Assembly: GCA_959347315.1 (NCBI GenBank)
Contig: OY365809.1
Coordinates: 1,507,212-1,571,211 of the forward strand
Direction: 5' to 3'
From: Bimastos eiseni
Taxonomy: Eukaryota; Annelida; Clitellata; Crassiclitellata; Lumbricidae
Length of the DNA: 64,000 bases
The notes beneath the pieces were generated by a model that saw nothing but the letters and a program-made list of their open reading frames with translations, did not search any database and was not told the origin of the DNA. The position numbers were made by a program, and so were the translations under genes. Shown here piece by piece: positions 21,505 through 34,094 of this stretch (the first letter of the stretch is position 1; each line of letters begins with the position of its first letter).

Positions 21505-21630
21505 CTCCGCCACTGTTCGCTCTCTGATAGTGCCAGTCCCAAGCCTCAAGCCTGGATGATGGAGGAGGGCGACGCTGATGGTCATTGTCATAATGCAGTG
21601 TCCTTAAACTGTAACTAATAATATTATGAT
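21505..21630 (+). repeat. SINE-like repeat copy (CAGTCCCAAGCCTGG family)
   Basis: CTCCGCCACTGTTCGCTCTC, GTGCCAGTCCCAAGCC, GGAGGAGGGCGACGCTGATG and a tail with TTAAACTGTAACTAATA. A weaker copy lies at 21970-22065. Confidence 0.75.
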
Positions 21631-21639
21631 GAATGTGTT

Positions 21640-22870
21640 CATAAGACCTACAACAAACAACTTTCGGCTATCGCCCTCTATTAATAGTCTCAGCAACCTG
21701 TCAGAAATAGAATGAATGACAATGAAGGTAAGAGAATGGATTTAAAATGTTACTGCAAGAGCCTACGAAAAGGAACTGAAATGAGTGAAAGACTTTATAG
21801 ACTTCAACAGCCTTTTTAGGTATAATATTTACTGTCATTAAACATTGGAAATTTGGAATACATGCGTTTAAACAATAAGCTTATTGTAATCGGAAGGATT
21901 CGACACGTCATTGAGTTAGGCCTATAAGCTTATGTCCCTATTGAATAAAATGTATGCCTGTGAGTTCATGAGAAGTCCGTCACTTTCCATACTTGATAGT
22001 GCCAGTCCTCAGTCAGCAGAAAGGAGGGCAACGCTAATCATAATGTATTGTGACACAATGTTTCTTCACGGAAACGCCTTTTGAAATCTGTGTTCTAATC
22101 GGAAAAGGGGACATTTGCTTGGTTTAGTTAAACGTCCACTGAACTATGTGTGTTTGCTTTTGCTCATTCGTTTTGTTTTAATTGTATTCATTATGATTTG
22201 CATATTTGTTTTTATTTTCATATTCGTTTTGATCTGCTGATTCATCTTGATTTGTATAATCATTTTGATTAGCGTTTGTGTGTGATTATTGCTATTTAGT
22301 GTAATCACTACGCTCATAGAATTGCCAATATTTATGGCGTTCTGCTTCTCCTCTCGTCTCCCCTCCTCATTATGATCAATTAATTACATTGTCATTCTCT
22401 GACAATATAGGAATGGCAAAATCACGCTATTATTTTCTCGACCACGGCACATCTAAATTGCATAGACCTATTGGGTCAATACGAATAGGCTACAAAGGGA
22501 CTGGATATCTCTCCTTTCCTCTCCTCTCGATATAAATGAATTCTTATCCTATTCTCTTTCCATCTTATTCAGTAGTATCCCATCCTAACCATTTCAATCC
22601 TCTCCTTTCCTTCCTTCCACCAACTAATTTATCCACAGCTTCTTTTTATTCCTCGTGGGATCATAAAGAGAGCAGAAGCAATTAGTTAGTCGCGATCAGC
22701 AGGACACAGATCGGAGGCGACCGGGTGTCGCTTTGGCTTTGATTAATCTTCAGTCCCCCTCTGGCCGATCTATGGGTGATTTGGTACGCAGCTAGTTCTC
22801 ACGACGACTCCAAGTCTTCTTCTCTTGCTTCATCTCGGTCGTATCTAATGGCGCTTCATAATGACCTAAA
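21640..22870. other. AT-rich intergenic stretch, little recognised
   Basis: Apart from the weak SINE-like copy at 21970-22065 and a pyrimidine-rich patch near 22500-22620, no supported feature. Confidence 0.5.
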
Positions 22871-22875
22871 CTACA

Positions 22876-22935
22876 CACACACGCGCGCGCGCACACACAC
22901 TATATATATTTATTTATTTATATATTTTATATATG
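22876..22935. repeat. Compound (AC)n(GC)n(TA)n microsatellite
   Basis: ACACACACGCGCGCGCACAC followed by TATATATTTATTTATTTATA. Confidence 0.85.
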
Positions 22936-23011
22936 CAGTAGCGCTCCCGACCCATGGCCAGGAACGGCTGATAAGAACAGTTTTAAAGCGAGTAAGTTGA
23001 GTTAGAGTGGA

Positions 23012-23150
23012 CCATGGGTACAACTGGAGCCTGTTACATTACGATGGGTACAACTGGAGCCTGTTACATTACGATGGGTACAACTGGAGCCTGTTACATT
23101 ACGATGGGTACAACTGGAGCCTGTTACATTACGATGGGTATAACCACTGA
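23012..23150. repeat. 30-bp minisatellite, four full copies
   Basis: Unit ATGGGTACAACTGGAGCC plus TGTTACATTACG, four identical copies and a fifth partial. Confidence 0.95.
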
Positions 23151-24169
23151 ATGCACGATTCTGTGTAGTAGTTGTGCGGGCAAATGGGAGAATTGCACAT
23201 GCATCCGTCAGTCTGTGTGTGTGGCTGCGTGCGTGTATGTGTGTGCGTGTGTGTGTGTGGGCGTGTAAGTGTTATATGAAATATTATTGTTGTTAACTAG
23301 ATGCACCAATACGGGAACAATCATAATTAACAAAGCCTCAGTTCATACAGAATGGCAAACGGATATTTATGAGTTTATATGCACACGACCGCAAATCATA
23401 AGAATCACATCACTCGATCAAAGGGGCGCCGATTAATTTTATTCTCTCACGGCGACCGATCCAGACGTGATTTATGTTGCAATGACAGGAACCACGAAGA
23501 AATGTTGACTAAGAATTAAGGTTAGAACCGTGGAGGGAAGAAGAAGAACAGGAAGAGGAAGAATAATAATAAGAAGATGACGAAGACAGAAGAAGAGGAA
23601 GACGAGAGAAGAAGTAGAAGAAAAGAATAAGAGGAGCAAGAGAAGGAGGAGGAGTAACAGAGAAGATCGGGCAAGCTGTCACCGAAGAAGAAACATCGCT
23701 GTAGGAGAGATTCCTTGAAGCAACCAGGTTACGGCTGGTAAACCATGGTAACATACATATATTTTGATTTTAATTTAAAGAACTAAAGAAATCGCAGTCA
23801 ACTGTTGTCTTCGAGTCAACTTATGGACTAGTAAAGGTAAGTAAGGGCAAAGCATGCACACATAATTGCCAAACGACATTGAGTGATAAATACATCGCCG
23901 CAAATAGATGCGCTAAATAAATGGAGATGGTAACAGCAGCAGCAGCAACGACAACGACAGCCATGATGATAGCATCCAACATTTTCATATTATTAATAAT
24001 AGTAATAGGTCTTTACTGGTACTGATACAACTATTACTACAACTACAGCCACAATTATAATCAGCGACGGCTTTCTTCTTTTAAGCCCTCAATAAAACCT
24101 GCAGGCTATTACTCAGCAGTAATTAACGGTTCTTGCTTTCAATCTACCTTATTGTCATTATTATATAAT

Positions 24170-24252
24170 ATATAATCATGATATATGATATTATATATGA
24201 TATATGATATAATATATAATCAAAAACGATAATATTATTATCGTTTTTGTTG
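24170..24252. repeat. AT-rich palindromes ending in a near-perfect hairpin
   Basis: ATATATGATAT-type repeats followed by CAAAAACGATAATA and its inverse complement at 24222-24250, a 14-bp arm with almost no loop. Confidence 0.75.
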
Positions 24253-24809
24253 CTGCAGTGGACAAATCTTCTAGATGTTGACCTGGTTGTTACGAATTGT
24301 GTTTGGTTTAACCTCGTTTTATGCCTCGTATATCATCCGTTGACCGGAAGGACGCTAAGAATATTATAAATAATTTATATTCTGATATATGATTATGTGA
24401 TTATGTGATTATGTGATTACGTGATTATGTGTGCCTTGTGTACCAAATATACATCTGGAAAAAAACAATTGTCGGTTCGCGTGCGCTGTACATCTTCGTA
24501 TTTGTGGGTGTCTGTATGTGTGTATGAGTGCTGTTTTGTGTGTCCTTGTGTATTTGTGTGTGAGTTTGTATGTGTGTCGGTGTGTTTGTGTGTATTTGGG
24601 AGTGCACTTCTATGTGTGGGGTTAGGTCTTTGTCAATTGTACTGCCTCTATGTGTAAGCCGCAGTAGTATTGCTTCTTGAATCTTCTAAGGCTTCGCTTA
24701 AAACCTGAATGTTTTTACCTGATCATCATAATTAGGATTCGTACGGTCATCACCCTTGGTGGTGCAGGATTTACCGATCTATGCGACATACAGTAGGTCT
24801 GCGCTTCCG

Positions 24810-25330
24810 CTTCGAAGTATGAAGATTCTCTCCCAAATAGTATTGAAAACACAATTCTTGACGCAATATTTGCAATGCTCTTTTGACACAAAGTTAGCAA
24901 TACTTTTCGACACCGCATTGAAAGCACTCTTCTGACAACATAAAAGATGCTATTCCGACATGGTATCAAAATTACTATTCTGGCACAATGTAAGGATACC
25001 CAGATGACATAGCATTGAAAACACTATTTATACACAATAGAAAATGCTCTTCAGACATGATATTGAAAATACTATACTGGCAACATAAATGATATTCTTC
25101 GACATTGTATTGAAAATACTATTTTGCAACATAAAAGATACTCTCCAACATAATATTGAAAATGTTAATCTGATAACACGAAAGATACTCTTCCGACATA
25201 ATATTGAAAATACCATTTTGACAACATGAAAGATATTTCCCGACATAGGGCCTACTATTCTGACACATTGCTAAAGATATTTTTCCGACAACGTTAGAGA
25301 AATTCTTCTGATTCTCCAGTTGAGAAGTTT
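24810..25330. repeat. Degenerate ~48 bp tandem repeat
   Basis: About ten diverged copies of TATTGAAAATACTATTCTGG, CAACATAAAAGATACTCTTC and CGACATAA. Minus-strand ORFs here are repeat products. Confidence 0.8.
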
Positions 25331-25339
25331 TTCGATTAC

Positions 25340-27490
25340 AGATCGAGGATACTCTTTAGTGGAAGCCGATTGGAGGACATCCAGGTGTTAGTGCAAATAA
25401 GTCCCCCAGAATACACTAAACGCAATAAGGTTTTTGAAGGTATACTTTTCAGATTTCAGATTTCAGATCCCCAGGATCTAATCGTTCTATCGTAAGAACG
25501 CCTTACAGAAGGCTGTGATATAACAGGCTTATTATTTCAATGATCGTGTTGATAGATAGTTCCAAAGGCGTCATATTTGTAAAACATTCGTTTCATTTTA
25601 AGATAAACAATCTGACAAATGCGCAAAAATGTTAAATTGCGTGAAAATGGATAATGGAAGTAACTAGAATTGTAAAATAGACAAATAAATAATTTTTTAC
25701 ATAAGGATTTTTACAACGATGAATTTCAAATTGTCTTTCTGCGTATATAAGAACAATGGTCAACCCCTCCTTAATACGCAACAACTTTTTATCGGCTGGT
25801 GCCAATCCCAAGCCTGGAAAGGGACGTCCAAGCATGGAAAAACAAGGACGTCCAAGCCTGGAAAATGATGGACAGTCTCTTTTTCCGGAAAAGTCAGTAA
25901 AAAAAGAAGAAACTATCTAAGTTCCTTTGTTGCCGACTTGATTGCTCGCTTTAGTTGTTTGTTAATTCGGCGCAGGAAATTGTTCTACGTGGAAATACAA
26001 TAGTAATAGCCGTGTGTCCCGTGACCCTTTCTTATATCACTGCATTGTTAGGTCTGGTCATTTCTTTTATCGTTTTGTTCCGCTCCATTATTCTACGCAG
26101 CTCTGTCTTAATTTGCACATGTCGTTGTGTCGTCTTATATTTATTACTCTGTATTTTTCTGCCCATTGTTCGTTGATACGACGGTTAAACCGAGACAATG
26201 CCATGCAGGCCAGATTTAGTCAACCTGAAAGGGTGACTGTGCAGTTTGTACACAATTCTTGCCGTCGTATGAATCTTTCATCTTCACTGATTTACAGACC
26301 ACGGCTCCAATTTAAAGTTGAACACACGATGGACGCATGTTCCAAAACGAAATAATGCCCGACAGTAATGTGCCCTCCTGGCTGTGCAAAAATAACGAGT
26401 CAAGAGTTCTGTTATGATACTACTTAAATCGAGTCACCTATCCGGCGGTGGCCTACCTTACTCCAGGAACTTTGCTTCATTGGCTGATTCGACTCGTCGT
26501 CCCCTAATTTATCTTTCAAAAATTGACTTTTCTCCGGTTATCAGAACTTATCACCATAGACTTTTGATCTTAATTTCACTATCATTGTATTTAACTCGGA
26601 CCTGCGCACAATAGTGTGAACCGTTAATAAATTGCTGTAAAGAATTTATTGCACACATTATTTTCATCAAATTAGAAAGAGCATTTCCTGAAAGTTTACA
26701 AGATCAAGGTTATTATCATCAGGCATAATTATATTATTTAATCGCCGTAGGTAAATAAGATACCTCAGAGTCTAAGAAATAAGCTTAGTAAAAGAGGTGC
26801 GGTCAAGCTTAGAGTTCGTGGTCCTTGCCCCTCTCCTCAGGGTGGGGCGTGAAGGTGCTTCTATAAGCAATGACGTTACAACGTTTAGTACACATTTCTA
26901 GCTTCTAGAAGAGGTAAGCTTCGTCTTTGGATCACTGGAACCATCGGCTCCTCAGCTCCAGTGAGAGCTCGCGAATTGCGCGATCGACATGGACGTTTTA
27001 ATCCGTTTAGAGCAGATGCAGGATGTAGGCCTATACATGGAAACTATCAAGTCATTCTAGACTGAGGGGCCCACCACGGAGAAATCGCGGTGCGACCTGG
27101 TGGAGGTACGGGCAAAGGGGAAATGTAGTATTGACTATATATGTGACTATATAGTAATATATATGTGACATTTAAATACAATATGCAATATAGTTATGTA
27201 TAAATGTATGTATAATTACCTGAAGAAATGTTGCCTGAGCAGATAATTATTTTTATTGACACATTCAAAAAAGTATGATCTCGTAAAACGTGCCCAGACG
27301 ACCCATAGACGTCAGGGAAGAGGCGAATTTATTTTGTCCAATGCAAAACGAGATTAAATCGATGGAATGCGGCACTATAATAGGGTGGAACACGCACAAT
27401 GAGGTGATACCGTCTCATTGAATACCTGCTTACGCAAATCAAGCAATGCTATTATCGTTATTATTTTATTATAATTATTGTAATAAAATT
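25340..27490. other. Intergenic stretch, nothing firmly recognised
   Basis: A partial CCCAAGCCTGG motif occurs near 25807. Plus ORFs at 26014-26355 and 26414-26614 show no domain. A GC-richer patch at 26780-27120 could be an old retroelement piece but no motif supports that. Confidence 0.45.
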
Positions 27491-27494
27491 GAAA

Positions 27495-27665
27495 TCAGCG
27501 GTCATCGTCCCCGGTGGTCTGCTTGAACAGCAATGCCTCTTTGGGTGCATATGGACATAGGCTGAAACAAGTGCACGATCTCCAGAGGGTCTCCTGATAC
27601 GGCGGTCATGTGCCTCCCCCAAGCTCCATCAAGGACTCGCGTCCTTCGCGATTGACGAGGCCAAT
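27495..27665 (-). pseudogene. LINE ORF C-terminal fragment
   Basis: The minus strand encodes HMTAVSGDPLEIVHLFQPMS and ICTQRGIAVQ, colinear with TAISGDPMETVHLFQRLS and ICTQRFNAVAFRGTF in the longer copy at 45904-46473. Followed on its 3' side by AT-rich sequence. Confidence 0.65.
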
Positions 27666-27802
27666 ATTATCATTATCATTATCATTATTATTATTTTTAT
27701 TTTTATTATTTTTTTAATAAGTGCAAAAAGTACAAAAAGCGAATTTACGTAGTCACATTTCAAGCAGTTGTGATAAAATACACTTCATATTCATAATTAT
27801 TA

Positions 27803-27869
<67 letters not shown>

Positions 27870-27980
27870 TATTATTTTTATTTTTATTATTTTTTTAATA
27901 AGTGCAAAAAGTACAAAAAGCGAATTTACGTAGTCACATTTCAAGCAGTTGTAATAAAATACACTTCATATTCATAATTA

Positions 27981-28045
<65 letters not shown>

Positions 28046-28085
28046 TTTGCATCTGTCAGTTTGAATGTGATGAAACAAAGATTTA

Positions 28086-28138
<53 letters not shown>

Positions 28139-28178
28139 TTTGCATCTGTCAGTTTGAATGTGATGAAACAAAGATTTA

Positions 28179-28232
<54 letters not shown>
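27660..28232. repeat. (ATT)n microsatellites embedded in nested tandem duplications
   Basis: A 181-bp block (TAAGTGCAAAAAGTACAAAA..TTCATATTCATAATTATT plus ATT run) is present twice, at about 27718 and 27899. A 93-bp block (TTTTTGCATCTGTCAGTTTG..AAAGATTTATTG plus ATT run) is present twice, at about 28044 and 28137. Confidence 0.9.
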
Positions 28233-28233
<1 letters not shown>

Positions 28234-28609
28234 AGTGGTCTGGAGTGGCCCTACTCGTCGGTCTCACAAGTGGCAAAAGAGCCTTTGAACGCTATTACGT
28301 TAAAGCGCTGTATGGTGAGCGAGAGGCGTTGGAACAGGTAAGATGTTTTCCACTTTTACCCAGACACGATGGTCAGTCCATTTTTATTCTTATTATTTTT
28401 ATTATTATAAATATTATAATTTTTATTATCATCATCATATTCATCCTCATCGTCATCATCATTAATAATTTTATTATCATTATCATTGTACATGTTTACA
28501 AACACGAACGAACGCATGCATTAACATATATAAGCAGAGCCAATAGTCTGCAGGAATCGATAAAAGTTATAGTAATATGCAACATAATATAACAAAGTAT
28601 AAATGCTAT

Positions 28610-28645
28610 ATATGTATATATATATATATATATTATATATGTGAG
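28610..28645. repeat. (TA)n microsatellite
   Basis: Short interrupted TA tract. Confidence 0.8.
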
Positions 28646-28849
28646 TGTGTGTTTATATTGAAGAAGTGTAGTCTTGTTGAATGTCATATTGAGGTGATCA
28701 ATGAATTAGAGTTTGCCCCTGCACCGGATGTCAACAGCGTCGAATGCCTTTAGTCGTTCAATGAATTAAAACTTTGTTTTGATCGAAGATGTTTCTTGGC
28801 TTCTTGTATTGAAGTCTCTTTCTCTTCTCTTGTTTACTGTCTCTGATTA

Positions 28850-29600
28850 TCTTTGGTTTTGGTAAACATTGGCATGCTTGTTTTCCCTTGGCTGATATCC
28901 TAGGCTTCGATTGGTGTCCCTATAGCAACCTCCGATATCCAGTGATAACCTCTGCCATTTGCAGTATTCCTGCATGGTAACCTCTAATATCCATGGCTTG
29001 AGTTGACATTCGCATGGCTAGTTCAATATCCAGTGGTAACCCTTGGTATTCTAAGTTTTCCTGGTAACCTCTGATTTCATTGGTTTCAATTGGTGTCTAA
29101 ATAGTATTATTTGATATCCTGTGATAACCTCTGGTATGCTTACCTTACTTTCACTGGCAACCTCTGATATCCGGGACTTTCCTGATATCCTGGCATTGGT
29201 GCTCATCTTGTACCCAGTGGTAACCGTTGGCTTATAACTAAGTACTCTGTTTCTTCTTTGATATCATGGGATACCGCCATGTTTGGTATCATTTGTATTC
29301 TCTGATATCCTTGACTTTTCTTGGTATCCAGAGTATCAAGTAAAATGGTTACTGTTGGCATACTTAGTTTCTCGGGTATCCCTGGGTTATTGCTAACCTA
29401 ATATCCGTGCTTTCTGCTTTAGCTTGTGGTTGCTGCTAATCTTACTATAACTGGCATCGTTTGATATCCTTAGTGTAGTTTCCATGTGTTCTAAAAACCA
29501 GTTTGCCACTTTGACCTCCATTGTAACAGTATTTGACCTTTGCATTTACTGGCATTGTATATCGTGTGTCGGAGACCCTGGCATTCTGAATAGCCAGACA
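28850..29600. repeat. Degenerate minisatellite with GGTAACCTCTGATATCC motif
   Basis: The motif recurs about fifteen times with variable spacers of 20-40 bp. Confidence 0.65.
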
Positions 29601-29789
29601 TCCAAGCCATTAGAGGCATAATCAGCCTCTAAGGCATTCTCGCTACTACTCTTATTCGTGAAAGTCTTTTACTTGGGTTGATGCGGAGAGCGAAAGTGTA
29701 TTTCATCTCGTTCAAATTTTACCAATATAATTATATGTTCCACTGTCCACACCCATTCGATTGTCGAAATCTTGAATTTGTATAGCGCC

Positions 29790-30230
29790 ACTCAATGAAA
29801 CTCATCAGAAGCACTATTATGCTCTATTCCTATTCAACGCAATTTTATTTCTATTATATTAAATTACATTTCTGCTCTAATCCTATTCTACTATGTTCAT
29901 TTTCTATTATATTTGTCCTATTTCTATTACACTTTGATCCATTTCCACTTCGTTCTATTTTGTTCTATGTTGCTCTATTTCTGTCCTGTCCCTATTCTAT
30001 TCTTAGAATTTCTATTCGATTATGCAGCATTCATTGTATGTTCTGTTCCTCTATTACTCTATTCTGTTCCATTCTGTTCTACTCCTATTCTATTCTGTCC
30101 TATTTTTTTATTCCGTTATGTATCATGTGTCGTTTTCATAATCTATTATGAACTATTCCTATTCCAATATATTCCATTCAAATTATTTTCTCTCCTATTA
30201 CTGTTCTATACCACGTATAGTCTACTCAAT
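29790..30230. repeat. Degenerate pentanucleotide (CTATT)n
   Basis: Irregular TTCTATT/CCTATT units over about 440 bases. ORFs here reflect this composition. Confidence 0.7.
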
Positions 30231-30440
30231 CTGATGTGAAGGTGAGAGGGGAAATGACTTTCTCAAGAGAAAGTCATGCGTCTGAAATGCATCCCAATGG
30301 TGATGGGCAACGCGTAAGCCAGGGACTGCTTGGACCTCCCAGCTTCAACCCTGCCTCCTTCTTCTTTGCCTCCCTACCTTCTTCCTTTCTGTCGTCCAAA
30401 TCAGTCACCCGCCCCCCTACATGTACCTTCCTTCACTCGC

Positions 30441-30658
30441 GTTGCCCGATGGCCTATTTGTTAGTGTGGTCGACCTGTAACGCGTAGAGTGCGGGTTCGG
30501 CCCTCGTCCGAGGAGTTACTGTGTTAGGGACCTTGAGAAGTCCTTCGCGCACAACTGTTCTGCATTACAACTGCAGTTGCGCGGTTGAGGTGTGTTTGCA
30601 CTTCTGAGCTGATAGCAAAAAGAGAATTATCTAAACCCAGTTGTATTGTATTGTATTA
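30441..30658 (+). mobile_element. tRNA-derived SINE, plus-strand copy
   Basis: A tRNA-like head with A-box-like GATGGCCTATTTGTTAG and B-box GGTTCGGCCC (about 30494-30503), a body shared with the copy at 60244-60472 (TTACTGTGTTAGGGACCTTG, TTGCGCGGTTGAGG), and a (TTGTA)3 tail. Confidence 0.8.
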
Positions 30659-30659
30659 A

Positions 30660-32630
30660 AAAGCATCTCAGCAGTCTATCTCTTTATAATTACCTGCCTT
30701 ATCAATGTACATATCTAAGCCTGTCTGACATCTGACTGTATCTCTATCTGCTCACCTGCCTCTCTGTTGGTCTGTCTGCCAGGCTGCCTCTTACAGCTGT
30801 CTGCTTGCTTGACTGTCCGTTTATTTAAGTACGTGTGTCTTTCTATGTATGCTCATTTCACTCCACGTGTACCACCCGTCACGTGGTCAGATGCGAAATG
30901 GAACTTCCGGTGACCAGTGTGCCGCACGGACTGACTGCACCTTTGAATAGAACTATATTATATCGACAAACAACGAATGGACCTTCCCGATTGGTCACAC
31001 GTGACACCCTAGCAGTGCTTGCAGTCAGAGGTGGGTAAACACCATTGGAAACATCAGAGAGAAGGAAACGCTGGACAACAATGGAGCGTTGCAAAGGTAA
31101 AGAAGACAGGAGACGGATTCAGGCAGAGACGCGGCGTGAATTATTAAGATGCGGAACATGTGAACTTGAATCTGAGGCGAAGTTCACGTACGGATACGTC
31201 GATAGACGCTGAACCAAGGTCAGAGGGGAATTTGCACTGGGAAGTGGTGGAACGGTTTCGGAGCAATTGGCAGAGAGGAGTTGCATGGTGATTAAGGTTG
31301 ACTAGTTTTTCTTTCGCTAGGTGGCGGCGTCGGTTAAATTAGATATGCCGTGTGATGATGCCTTGCAGTTAAATTCGACTCTTGTAATAAATTCGTGCAT
31401 AATGTGTCTGTAATCCTACTGCGGTTTATCAGTTTGAAAATAAACGAAGATTATTATTATCATTGTCATTATCAGTATTATTATACGTCAATTCTATATA
31501 TTCAGAACGCATAATATGGGCCCACATGTAGGCTGTGCTGCAGCGGCTCATTGCGTGAATGAGAGGAAAGTCTCTAGGCATTCATAGTTATCCAAGTCCG
31601 CCTCTGGAAGAGGTTGGAAAATATTCTTCAGAAATAGGCCTTCGCAAATTATTCATGGGAATTATAAAATTAATGAAAAAATTTCAATATAAGAGGTTTA
31701 TAAAATTCACACAGAACAGAGTGATTAGAAATCGAATATTCAAAAAAATCAAGATGAGAGAATTAGAAAATTCATAAAGGTCAGCCTTAGAGAATTAGGA
31801 AATTCTTTGAGGTTAACAGAGTGAGAGAAATGTAATATTAAGGCAAATTGAAATGTGAATATTAGAACATCAACAAGAGGCAAATTGAGAAAGGTCTTAA
31901 GAACAAGAAAAGAGATTTGCGAAAATTTGTAGATATCCAAGTGAGAGAAATAGAAATTTCTTCGGAATGAGAGCGAGATGATCAGAAAACGAAGATTCAA
32001 CGTCAGTTCGAACATTTGCTGAAAGCAGAGGAAAAGGAAAATAAAATCGGATTTGTTAAGCAGCGATGTTGAGAGACTGTTAGAAGTCGCCATTTAAAGC
32101 ATCATATCGCTAGAGTGATGACTTCGTCATTACGAAGTAGGTAAAGACCGCCAGCCGCCTTGGCGAATCATATTACTCGACCTTATTATGTAGCTGACTG
32201 GCGCGAGTTCTAATTTTCCTCCATTAGTCCACATTAACTCATGTTTCAAACGCGCAATATGAATAGCAAAGAGCCAAAGTCAACTCGCCCATACATGATC
32301 AATAGATCACATAATATTATGGCACTTAGTGACCTAAGAATCTGTTCAATATGCATGTAAGGATAATAATTATCGCATTTTAATTTCAAACTGTCAAACC
32401 GCAGAATGATTACAAGTAAAGTATGAACGAATGCTGACAAGATATAGACTTGAACTGTCGGCAGCCATGCAAGGCTGTCATTGCGTTATACGTTTCATTT
32501 TAATAAACGCCGCAGCTTAGCGAAAGAAGGACTAGTAAACCTTACGGGGGATACAGATCTAAAACTCGGTTCCTCAGGTCTGTGCCCCAGTGTATTCTCT
32601 AGTACTCTATGGTATAGATTGATGGCAGTT

Positions 32631-32635
<5 letters not shown>
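30660..32635. other. Intergenic stretch with purine-rich degenerate repeats
   Basis: Holds CTGTCTG-rich sequence at 30670-30830 and a degenerate GAGAAATTAGAAAATTC-type repeat at 31730-32060. No gene or RNA recognised. Confidence 0.5.

Positions 32636-32636
<1 letters not shown>

Positions 32637-32690
<54 letters not shown>
32637..32690. repeat. (TA)n microsatellite
   Basis: About 25 uninterrupted TA units. Confidence 0.95.
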
Positions 32691-32694
<4 letters not shown>

Positions 32695-33009
32695 GTATCG
32701 ATAGATGTAGGTAATGTATCACGATATATCAGACTATAATAGCAAATTATTCTCACGCGTCTTGATAATTATAAAATAACATCCAGTGAAAAGATGAAAC
32801 GAGTCGTCCTATCGGATTTCGACAAATCTCATCGGGTGCTAAGTGATATCTTAACGATTCCAGTTTCATTGACACGACGGCTATCGATCGTATAATGTGC
32901 AAGGATCAGATACAAGGGGTTTGTCGCTATACAAATTATTAGATTAAATAATAGGACCAGTTTCGTATGAATTGGATTTCATACTTATAATACTTCAGAT
33001 AAGGTCAAA

Positions 33010-33125
33010 TTAGAGGAAGAAGAAGAAGAAGGAGGAGGAGGAGGAAGAGGAGGAGGAGAGCAGCTGAAGAGGATGGTGAAGAAGAAGACGAAAATGACGA
33101 TAAAGAGGAGCGGGAGGAAAAAGAA

Positions 33126-33156
<31 letters not shown>

Positions 33157-33969
33157 AAGAAGAAGAAGAAGAAGAAGAAGAAGAAGAAGAAGAAGAAGAA
33201 GAAGAAGAAGAAGAAGAAGAAGAAGAAGAAGAAGAAGAAGAAGAAGAAGAAGAAGAAGAAGAAGAAGAAGAAGAAGAAGAAGAAGAAGAAGAAGAAGAAG
33301 AAGAAGAAGAAGAAGAAGAAGAAGAAGAAGAAGAAGAAGAAGAAGAAGAAGAAGAAGAAGAAGAAGAAGAAGAAGAAGAAGAAGAAGAAGAAGAAGAAGA
33401 AGAAGAAGAAGAAGAAGAAGAAGAAGAAGAAGAAGAAGAAGAAGAAGAAGAAGAAGAAGAAGAAGAAGAAGAAGAAGAAGAAGAAGAAGAAGAAGAAGAA
33501 GAAGAAGAAGAAGAAGAAGAAGAAGAAGAAGAAGAAGAAGAAGAAGAAGAAGAAGAAGAAGAAGAAGAAGAAGAAGAAGAAGAAGAAGAAGAAGAAGAAG
33601 AAGAAGAAGAAGAAGAAGAAGAAGAAGAAGAAGAAGAAGAAGAAGAAGAAGAAGAAGAAGAAGAAGAAGAAGAAGAAGAAGAAGAAGAAGAAGAAGAAGA
33701 AGAAGAAGAAGAAGAAGAAGAAGAAGAAGAAGAAGAAGAAGAAGAAGAAGAAGAAGAAGAAGAAGAAGAAGAAGAAGAAGAAGAAGAAGAAGAAGAAGAA
33801 GAAGAAGAAGAAGAAGAAGAAGAAGAAGAAGAAGAAGAAGAAGAAGAAGAAGAAGAAGAAGAAGAAGAAGAAGAAGAAGAAGAAGAAGAAGAAGAAGAAG
33901 AAGAAGAAGAAGAAGAAGAAGAAGAAGAAGAAGAAGAAGAAGAAGAAGAAGAAGAAGAAGAAGAAGAAG
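33010..33969. repeat. Pure (AAG)281 tract with GA-rich leader
   Basis: 33127-33969 is 843 bases of uninterrupted AAG, preceded by mixed GAA/GGA from 33010. The poly-Lys and poly-Phe ORFs are artefacts. Homopurine tracts of this kind can form triplex DNA. Confidence 0.97.
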
Positions 33970-34024
33970 ATCAGCAGTTTTAGCTTAACGACACTGCTGG
34001 ACATATGTGATAGAATAGATCATT

Positions 34025-34090
34025 AGGGTCGCCCTCCTCCTTTATCCAGACTCGGGACTGGCACAATCATTCATAGTGCAAACAGTTTAT
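34025..34090 (-). repeat. SINE-like repeat copy (CAGTCCCAAGCCTGG family)
   Basis: On the plus strand reads GTCGCCCTCCTCCTTTATCC then AGACTCGGGACTGGCAC. Confidence 0.65.
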
Positions 34091-34094
34091 GAGT

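Noticed and set aside
32985..34026. Poly-Phe (339 aa) and poly-Lys (317 aa) ORFs
   Set aside because: Both are translations of the (AAG)n tract with no flanking domain.
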